From Rhabditophanes sp. KR3021 (Eukaryota > Nematoda > Chromadorea > Rhabditida > Alloionematidae), in contig CAUJLY010000001.1 of the NCBI GenBank assembly GCA_963281155.1, positions 248,001-312,000 on the forward strand: a stretch of 64,000 nt of DNA, in the 5' to 3' direction. Made by a program: the position numbers and the translations under genes. The notes beneath the pieces were generated by a model. It was not told the origin of the DNA. It worked only from the letters and a program-made list of their open reading frames with translations, and did no database searches. Each line of letters starts with the position of its first letter. Within the stretch, counting starts at the first letter, position 1. This document shows positions 56,667-64,000 of the stretch, one piece after another.

Positions 56667-57356
56667 TTAGAGCTTGCAATTTAAATTAGAAAGATTTCCT
56701 GCAAATTGTTTTCCCGCAATTTTCAAAATCTGAGGTAATCTGTCACTTCCAAAGAAAAAAACTTCTTTCTCGTCTGCATCTTTAACAACAATCCATGGAG
56801 CTCCAAATGCACCTTGTGACAGAGCTTCATTTGTGTTAGCCAGGAGAGTATTTTTGATGTGAGTGCTTTCCATATCCTCAAGTATTTTGGCCAGCAAATT
56901 GCCTCCTAAGTTTATCTTTTCAGCTATTTGTTGGAAGTCTGCATCAAAGTGAGAGATTTTTCCATTAACAAAAATATTTTTATAAATTTCTCTCATTGCT
57001 GGAACCATGTACCGCTTCTCATTAACCAAAATAGAAGTCAGAAAACATTGCGCTCTCAATGTACTAGTCTCATCAAGTTTTAAGTAATATTGTCTAGGTA
57101 TTTTAATGCTAATATCCCAATAATCACTCAATATTGCTATGTCTTTGAGTTTGTAGACACTTTTGCATTTGACGGTACTTTTGCGTTGATCATTGTCTGC
57201 TTGAACCATCAGATCCGTCAAGAAAAAGGGAATGCATTTTACTTTAATATCACCGCGTTGTTGGTATCTTTGCAAAGATTCAAAAGCTACATAGGCGTAA
57301 GGTGAGCTTACATCAAAATATAAAGTAACTTGTGTAATGTGCTTCTGACAATCCAT
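56667..57356 (-). CDS. gstk: Kappa-class glutathione S-transferase / DsbA-like 2-hydroxychromene-2-carboxylate isomerase family
   Basis: Single exon of 229 aa, the normal size of GST kappa. The N-terminus VTLYFDVSSPYAYVAFESL has the catalytic-type Ser (Ser18 before Pro) of the thioredoxin-like half. The C-terminal half has ALSQGAFGAPWIVV and VFFFGSDRLPQI, the family's glutathione-binding end. Kappa GSTs sit in mitochondria and peroxisomes and conjugate or reduce with glutathione. No presequence is evident, and the C-terminus (NLNCKL) is not a canonical SKL. The loop after TDL, usually rich in GNKPP residues, is replaced by MVQADNDQRKSTVKC. Confidence 0.92.
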   Translation of the reverse strand: MDCQKHITQVTLYFDVSSPYAYVAFESLQRYQQRGDIKVKCIPFFLTDLMVQADNDQRKSTVKCKSVYKLKDIAILSDYWDISIKIPRQYYLKLDETSTLRAQCFLTSILVNEKRYMVPAMREIYKNIFVNGKISHFDADFQQIAEKINLGGNLLAKILEDMESTHIKNTLLANTNEALSQGAFGAPWIVVKDADEKEVFFFGSDRLPQILKIAGKQFAGNLSNLNCKL

Positions 57357-60154
57357 ATGTCGAATAAATTAATTAGATTCAAAATATATGTTTTAACAAA
57401 AAACCATTTTTACTTTTATTCGAAGCTTATAAACTCATTTTTTTTGTATATTATAGTTTGTTATCATATCAGGAATAGTCGAGACTGAAAAAAATAAAGA
57501 TTGTATTCAGTTCGAGATCTTATCAGTTACAAATTATTTTTTATAAAGTCAAATTGTCTCATAAAATTACCTTCCGAACATTACTTTTTTGACTTAGAAA
57601 TCATTTGTTGTCTCAATTTTGAAAGATCTCACCAGGAAATTTGCAGGTGACATTAAATATTCACCTAAACATTAACCCTCAAACTAGTCAAGCAGATGTA
57701 AGGAGTTGTTATTTGAAGATACCGACGTCAAAGTATCAAAAAGATACTGACTGATAAGGAATAAAATGTGAATAATTACCAAACAATTAACATTCCCAAC
57801 TCAATTACTAAATATTCAGACGTCTATTTGCATATTGGCCAGGCCAAAAAAATTACACACCATAACATTTTTAGTCCCTCTATTTTTGTGTTCTTTGATT
57901 TCATAAATTGGGCCAAAAATAATTTTCCACTTCCTCAACGAACTAAAAAACTAATGAAGAAGCCTCGGTGTAGATTGTTATTTATCTAAGATACCAGAAG
58001 CATCCTATTGCCCTTATTTATATTCACAGAGACCTTCATAACATTTTTTATTTATACACAATTGCTTTTGTATGCGTAGACCATGTGATGATCTATCATA
58101 GTGTTTCATTAGACGCAAAGCTTTCAACACCACACAAATTCGTCAAAAGCTCAAATGACCTGAAGTGAAATGCGCGTGCTCTTTAGTAAATATCTATATT
58201 TCTAAATTATATGCCATCCTTTAATTAAAAGTAAGAAACACTAGATGCCATTTGTTAAGACTTATTAATCGTCTTTTCTTACATTTAAATTAATTTAGAA
58301 GTGTGAAAGTTTATACTTTTAACAACTTTACTATATTTAAATCCTGTTGAAACCCTCGAATGGATTTATTTGATCACATTCTTGAGACCTAAATACACCC
58401 CCCATTATTATTCTGTACCCTATCTATCTCTTTTTCTCATAACTCCCCATCTACAACATATGTAAATATATCTAGTCTCCATCTACTTTTCCGTTTTCAC
58501 CAGCCACATACACACACCACCATCATTTATATTTGACATCTACGCTCAGACTAAAACACCAGCCGAGAGTAGTAGTTGTCGACGACACAAACCCACTAAT
58601 ATAAAATTTGTATATATACACACAGAACAGAAACACTTGCAATCTACCGAAAACTTTCAGAGCAAAAGACCCCTCTCTGATGGACAATATCGAAAATGTG
58701 ATGTGGTTAGCAAAGCAGTCTGTGTGCGCCTTGTTCCTTTAACTTGAAAACTAGGTCAAAGGATTCAGTTGAGTATAGATGTTTAAGAGTATGTATATGT
58801 GGTGGCCTGCTGAAAATGGTTAAGCAACGCACTTGTGGTTTTTATTATATTTTCATCAGCACTACCAACTACTACCACAGACCCCACTCAACATCACCAC
58901 CACCATCACACAACACCCAACCCTAGTCCATCCGATGACCCAGCAAATAGGACGAGAACCTTCAACCAACAAACTAAACTAACATTTTCACATAAACCTT
59001 AAAACGCCCCACACATCACCACCCTCCCTCCTTTTTTCTTTCTTTTTTGCCCGATTGGAAAGGTAAAGGCTGTATGGCCACATCACATTTTGGCAAAGGT
59101 TAAATCATCACTATACATATCTAAATACTTTGTCCTTAAACTTTATGCCATCTGCAAAAACGTTTCCCCTTCGATTGTAATAAATTGCACTAAATCGCAA
59201 TACTTTCCCCAATATACTTTTCAAAAGAGGCAACCAAAGCTAAGATGGCCTTGCTTTTTTACAAATTACGTACTTTACATTATACTGTTCATAAGCTGCT
59301 AATACCATTTTGATGTAGTTGTTAATGCCATTTTTCACAAGCTAATTCCACCCTTCTTCTTATTACAAATACCATCCTTCTTCTCATTGCAAATACCATC
59401 TTTCATCTTATTACAATTACCATTTTATTTAATTAGTAAAGCTCTTCCATACCAAAAGTAAATTGGTCCAAAATGCTTCACCCATTTTAGTTTCTGATTG
59501 TTGAGTGATGATGTATCAATTTGGTGGTGATGGATGAAGGAATGTGAGTGAATGATACCATTCAGTAACAGGCGACCCCGCATCTACACCTCGCTTCTTC
59601 TGCATCTCGAAACATACCCATTTTCACAGAGGACCAAGTGTGCAATCAAAAATTCTTCTCTTCATCCAATATGCATAAGCTTGGGCCGCACTAAGACTCA
59701 GGGGTTGCATCACTACTCATGTACTACGTAGCTTTCGACTCCTCTATCTACTACATTCACTAGACAACTATTTAGTTTCCAACATCACCAAGTCTCCTCT
59801 TTCATTGGATGTGAAAGCATGGTGAAACTCAACATCCAAAACTAATCTTTCTTCTTCTATTTATATTTGATAATGCGCACATTTATACATGTACATTTAT
59901 CTAGCCCCTTGCTGCTTCTACTAGACTGACAAGAAATGGTGGTTTGGGTTGATAAGGTTATTTGCTTATTAACTAGCCAACATAATGCATTCTAATATAT
60001 GTTTAGCGAAGACAATCAAATAAGCTGCTCCAATTTTTTGCTTCATTTTTTATGTATTTTATTCCTGTATATTGTGATTGATCGTTGATCCAATAAATCA
60101 TTCTAGATCCCCAACTTTTCACTTAATAAACCTTTATTATTTTAGTTCTCTAAA
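57357..60154. other. Intergenic region with C/T-rich low-complexity DNA
   Basis: No supportable gene. From about 58380 to 59100 the plus strand is C/A-rich (many CACCACCA and ACACAC motifs), unlike the flanking A+T-rich DNA, and it lies upstream of the zinc-finger gene, so promoter or enhancer DNA is plausible (inference). It contains a 24-bp tandem repeat. Confidence 0.45.
59348..59430. repeat. 24-bp tandem repeat
   Basis: Three imperfect copies of a unit starting CCACCCTTCTTCTTATTAC (59348-59371, 59372-59395, 59396-59419) and a decaying partial fourth. The unit is a multiple of three but has no coding context. Confidence 0.85.
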
Positions 60155-61954
60155 ATGAGTTCTTCAAAGATAATTAACAACACCGAAGACAACACATCCA
60201 ATTTTCTGTCCTCTTTATTTGGGAATAATAATGGAGTTGGTGAGGGTAGCGAGGAAGTGGCCACCACATCATCCACCGACTCTAACTCCACTAATCTGGC
60301 CCATTTGATTGCCACCTTTGACGCACTCAAAAAAACTGGACCTACAACTACTTCAATTAATAAAACAGACAAGATGTCTTTTAATTGTACTGAGTGTGGA
60401 TGCATCAAGCCCAATACAGAAGAACTTGAAATACATATCAAGGTTGAGCATCTCAATTTTCTCCCATTCGAATGCCCACACTGCCAATCTACCCGGGCCA
60501 CAGACACCCAAATGAGGGAACATGTCAACTCGTCCCACAAAAACAGCGACAACAACAAATTCATATATGTAGACAATGAGTTGGCCAGACGTATTCTTAA
60601 AGTGATGATGGATAATTCTGTCGCACTCACCACTACTTCCATACCAAAGAAAAGAAAGCATGAGGTCATCAATGACAACATCCCACCAACACCCATCGTC
60701 TCTGTCCTTCAAACTAATAATCCTTTCCCAGATGTGGATAGTTCCGGCTTTTCTTTTGCTGATTTGATTGGTTCTATTCAGAAGAAACCGAAAATTGAAG
60801 TTGAGTCGGCTGACAAACCTAGTCAATTCAATTTTCTCAGTAATCCAAGCTTTTTAAGTGAAATCGATAGTATTTTGAATAACTCACACCTCAAAAACAC
60901 TCCCTCACCTGACATTACCTTAAACTTTGCCAATACTTCACCCTCTCATCATGGCATTGCAAGTACAAATGTGTTGAGTTTAGAAGACACCAAACACCAG
61001 AAGATGTTGGCCAAAAAGAGAGTGATCGGACTTTGTGGGACCTGCCAAAAGCCTGTAACGGTAAGTATATCAAAATTAAAATCACCCCCCTGACTTTTTG
61101 CTTTATAGGCTGGTTCAAGACAAGTCCACATTTTTTATCATCTGGCTCGAGATTATGACAAACACAGATTCAGATGCAAATTTCCAAAGTGTGATGTTGC
61201 TCATTATAGGTAATTTGAAATAGAAATGTGGATAAGATTAACGTTTGTTTTTAGAAAAGACCAATTGGAAAGTCACCACATCAAAGTGCATGGGGGAATC
61301 AACTCAGATTTACTGGAGGATTGTTCGCCAGCTTTAGCAAGCTTATGCCACGAATTGTCGATGGAATTGCTAGGAACAGCAAATAACAACCCCGGCCCAA
61401 CAGCCCCGGAAGCCCAAATTTTGTTTGATAAAATGCAAAAAGAACAACTCGAAATCATGTTGAAGAAAAGAAAAAAGAGAAGAAATGGAGACATGAAAGC
61501 TATTTCCATGCCTAAGATGTTATTGAATCAGATGAGTGGAAAGTCTGGAGCTCCTTATGATAAAGATACAGTTGAGTGCAAGATGTGCAATAAGAAGATC
61601 ATCTTGAAGGTGAGGTCGTTCCATGTTTTGTGGCACTTGTCAAAGCATTACGGCTCGGGCAGGTTCAGGTGCAAGCATTGCCCTTTCTCACATGACAGAG
61701 CAATTCAAGTGAAGACTCATGCCAAAAGCATGCATGATGACGAGAAGGGTGTTGATGATATGATCCTTCAAAATATGGACGTGGTGTATGAATTCTCGAA
61801 AGAATGCTTCGGCTCACTTGTTATCAACATCAACAGAGACAAAAAATGCAAAACAACGAGAAGAAGCTCCCGAACAGACATAGATCCTAATATTTCTGAA
61901 ATCAATGTCGAAGACCTGGAAGCACTCGAAGATCACTTTGCTGATTCACCGTAA
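60155..61954 (+). CDS. Multi zinc-finger nuclear protein (LIN-26/LIR-like finger layout)
   Basis: Three exons (60155-61060, 61109-61209, 61255-61954; introns of 48 and 45 nt) give about 568 aa. The N-terminus is Ser/Thr/Asn-rich, then come C2H2-like fingers: CTECGCIKPNTEELEIHIKVEH and FECPHCQSTRATDTQMREHV, a basic nuclear-signal stretch (PKKRKHE), a second cluster CGTCQKPVT...HIFYHLARDY with CKFPKCDVAHYRKDQLESHH (spanning exons 1-3), another basic run (KKRKKRRNG), and a third pair CKMCNKKI...HVLWHLSKHY with FRCKHCPFSHDRAIQVKTH. The paired CxxC...H-HL / CxxC...H-H arrangement is like LIN-26/LIR-type proteins; exact orthology is open. A sequence-specific transcription regulator is likely. TTTTAG lies before the ATG (trans-splicing). 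Confidence 0.85.
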
Positions 61955-62469
61955 AGCAACACCACTTGCAAAACAAATGTATCACAATTGTACATATCTT
62001 GCCATATCAAGCACCTCATTGGTCACGGTGAAAGGATCCAGCAACTTTAATTTATTATTATCATCACATACTATCTCTCACACTATTTGCCTTCTTCTAT
62101 TTCATACTAACCAATCATTCTAATAAACACTTAATAATTATGAGTTGTACAAATTAAAAAGTCATCACTTTGTACAAATTATAAAGTCATCCCTTTTGTT
62201 GGTAATATTTTGAAAGATTCAATCTTTTTATTATCTACATGTATGAATCATTTTGACTTATGTAAGGCTTTAGTCAAATATTTATTACCTTTTATCTATT
62301 TGACAATGACATCATTTGTGACCACATTTTTGGATATTAAAATAAGGGCCATGACAATTTGGTATGCTTACATTACTTTTGAAGTAATTGATAGAACGAT
62401 AAAAAATAACTTTATATACTTAAATGGTGTAAAAGGATATGAAGTTGATGCGAGAAATCACTGTTTAGA
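61955..62469. other. 3' flank and spacer
   Basis: Holds the zinc-finger 3' UTR, a 25-bp direct repeat, and a hydrophobic 87-codon plus-strand frame at 62210-62473 lacking a good start and any domain. Confidence 0.35.
62145..62194. repeat. 25-bp direct repeat, two adjacent copies
   Basis: Two adjacent copies beginning TTGTACAAATTA (62145-62169, 62170-62194) that differ at two positions. Confidence 0.85.
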
Positions 62470-62908
62470 ATGAAACCTCTTAATATATTAGTCTTGCCAA
62501 TCTTAGTAGGTATAAACTATTTGCATGGCGGTTCGGTAGATTCAGATGGCACTAGCTTCATTACCAGTTCCCACAGTACAATCAACCAACTCCCAATAAT
62601 ATGCAACTACATTTGTATTTTTTAAAGCTGTCCAGATCATTCATACTTTAAATGTTGGTGTCCAAGATTTAATAGTTGAGGTGACACATTACATAAATGG
62701 ACTATTTCACACAAAATACCCCTTGCCTTTTCTAAAGAACGAGGATCTAATCAAGATGCCATTATTGTTCCTGCTGACACCACCCAACACACAAATTTAC
62801 TCTGAATGGACAGATCCAGAATGGATTAAAGTTGAAAAGGAATTTGGAAATTATTTTGATGGCAGACTTAAAATTCGTTTTAGAAAAGGATTGGAAGAGC
62901 TGATATGA
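62470..62908 (+). CDS. Possible small secreted or membrane-anchored protein
   Basis: Exon 1 (62470-62509) encodes a short hydrophobic start (MKPLNILVLPILV), joined over a 118-nt intron (GTATAA donor, TTTTTTAAAG acceptor) to 62628-62908 in the same frame. This gives 106 aa: AVQIIHTLNVGVQDLIVEVT, KYPLPFLKNEDLIKMPLLFL, EWTDPEWIKVEKEFGNYF and a basic end RLKIRFRKGLEELI. The phase match and the pyrimidine-rich acceptor are the evidence. No family is recognised. The second exon alone could be part of something else. Confidence 0.4.
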
Positions 62909-63308
62909 CTGGTGGTGGTTATTGTGGTTCAAAAATGGCGAAGGCAACTTTGACTTTAATGAGTCTGTTTAATTTGCGAAAGTCTTGAATTAAACTTAAT
63001 TTAAAAAGGATTTGTGCTGTAATATTTATTGTAAAGCAATTTCGATCTAACCAACGAATATTATAGACAAAAAACAATATAATCATTCTTAAAAGATATT
63101 AAGATTTTTTGGGAACTTCCGTTTTTAAACAAATCCTTATGACATCAACTTGCGTTTTGGAAAGTAGAGGAATGATGATTCGATCTTTTACATTTAATCA
63201 CCACCGTCTACTGATACAAAAGAACTTGCTTTACGTGTATTGATCTTTTGAATCCAAATATCTTCGGAAATTGATTATTCTATTTGGATTGAACCAAAGT
63301 AATGGAAC
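62909..63308. other. Convergent intergenic gap
   Basis: Non-coding DNA between the small candidate gene and the F-box/LRR-like gene. Nothing recognised. Confidence 0.4.
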
Positions 63309-64000
63309 TTAATATGCATTCCCATTAAAATCCTTTTCCCTCCAATGGTCAGCAAAATTGTGAAGAAAAAGATTCCAATCACTGATTTCACTTAAATTAA
63401 TGCAATGCAAAGTTTGCCTTATGTCTAGGCGACGAGCAATGTGACGAAATGGTTTTTTAATTTCATGACATGAACAATCTTTGTTTTCTAATCTCGGTAA
63501 GGGTTGCTTGTCAATTACATTAAATCTAACTTTAAAAGAATTAAGTTGATCAATAGAATCATCAACCTCCCCACAAATTGGCTCGATTGGAAAAGGTGGG
63601 TCTGATCTACACATGAATGTCAAAGTACGAAGTGATTTGCCAAAGACAAAATGTTTTTGGCCTGCACAAGTTAATGTTAGTAATTTGAGATTTTCAAATT
63701 TATTGAAGTAACCTATTTCGTGTTGTTTATACAAATTTGAGTCAAGGTATGTAAGTTCCAATTCAGAAAGATCTTTGAATCTGGTATGAATATGTCTTGC
63801 ATCGCCCCATGTAAATGGGGATTCTAATATCCTCAATACTTTTAAATTTTCAGGCAAATAACTAATCATATATATCAAGACCCGCACATTACAAAGGGTA
63901 ACATTTGGTTTGACCTTGAATGAAAGTGTAAAAGATGCTAAAATTGACAAAAGATGCAATTTGTTGGGTAAGGCAGAAGCAATTTTGCAATCATCGTTAG
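63309..64000 (-). CDS. F-box/LRR-like protein, 5' end beyond the window
   Basis: The minus-strand frame is open from the window edge to a stop at 63309, so this is the C-terminal 230 or so residues. Leucine-rich repeat-like segments spaced about 25 residues apart are visible: LPENLKVLRIL, FKDLSELELTYLD, FENLKLLTLTCAG and KSLRTLTFMC. The C-terminus (RLDIRQTLHCINLSEISDW) is more divergent. The N-terminal part, where an F-box would sit, lies outside. In nematodes such proteins are numerous, fast-evolving SCF ubiquitin-ligase adaptors; here the F-box itself is not seen, so the assignment is by layout only. Confidence 0.6.
   Translation of the reverse strand, partial: NDDCKIASALPNKLHLLSILASFTLSFKVKPNVTLCNVRVLIYMISYLPENLKVLRILESPFTWGDARHIHTRFKDLSELELTYLDSNLYKQHEIGYFNKFENLKLLTLTCAGQKHFVFGKSLRTLTFMCRSDPPFPIEPICGEVDDSIDQLNSFKVRFNVIDKQPLPRLENKDCSCHEIKKPFRHIARRLDIRQTLHCINLSEISDWNLFLHNFADHWREKDFNGNAY

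Noticed and set aside
60142..60826. Two minus-strand frames of 157-184 aa over the zinc-finger gene
   Set aside because: Antisense shadows; the plus strand has clear zinc fingers and spliced continuity.

Overview
The window is nuclear DNA of a nematode, most likely a rhabditid (clade IV/V-type) worm. It is strongly A+T-rich, its genes are split by very short GT-AG introns (mostly 37-48 nt), TTTTAG acceptor-like sites lie just upstream of several start codons (as expected for spliced-leader trans-splicing), and it carries nematode-specific chemoreceptor families (Srx, Srg) and a DUF1647 protein. No bacterial, viral or organellar block was seen. The species cannot be named from the sequence.

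Layout: 1-9 kb holds a PAQR/adiponectin-receptor protein, HMG-CoA synthase, a nucleoredoxin-like thioredoxin with a CNPC active site, a decayed chemoreceptor and a Gly/Tyr/His-rich small protein. 9-15 kb holds ric-8, with an opposite-strand candidate gene inside its long intron, then a convergent type-B carboxylesterase and a serpin pseudogene. 15.8-17.3 kb is a 5-HT2-like biogenic amine receptor. 17.3-23 kb is a gene desert. 23-26.2 kb has an Srx and an Srg chemoreceptor; the Srg gene has a one-base frameshift and a GC-AG intron. 27.1-30.4 kb is VAV. 30.4-35.8 kb is a second desert. 35.8-40.2 kb has an unknown small basic/Ser-rich protein, a tRNA-Ala(AGC), a D-aspartate/D-amino-acid oxidase and an NHA-type (SLC9B) antiporter. 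40.7-43.3 kb is a DSL Notch ligand with a Jagged/Serrate-type cysteine-rich region. 43.3-48.4 kb is a third desert. 48.4-57.4 kb has a single-pass membrane protein, a DUF1647 protein, an Srg receptor, a small acidic secreted protein, coding debris, a possible mini-gene and a kappa-class GST. 60.1-64 kb has a multi-zinc-finger protein, a possible small signal-peptide protein and the 3' part of an F-box/LRR-like gene cut by the window end.

The genes do not form one pathway. RIC-8 (G-alpha chaperone), the amine receptor and the chemoreceptors belong to G-protein signalling; VAV and the DSL ligand are developmental signalling proteins. Exon junctions were worked out by hand from splice consensus plus reading phase, and all family names rest on motif recognition without a database search. 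The most interesting item is the compact nematode Notch ligand that keeps a Jagged-style cysteine-rich module. Next come the intron-nested antisense gene in ric-8 and the NHA antiporter whose core Asp-Asp pair reads Asp-Asn.
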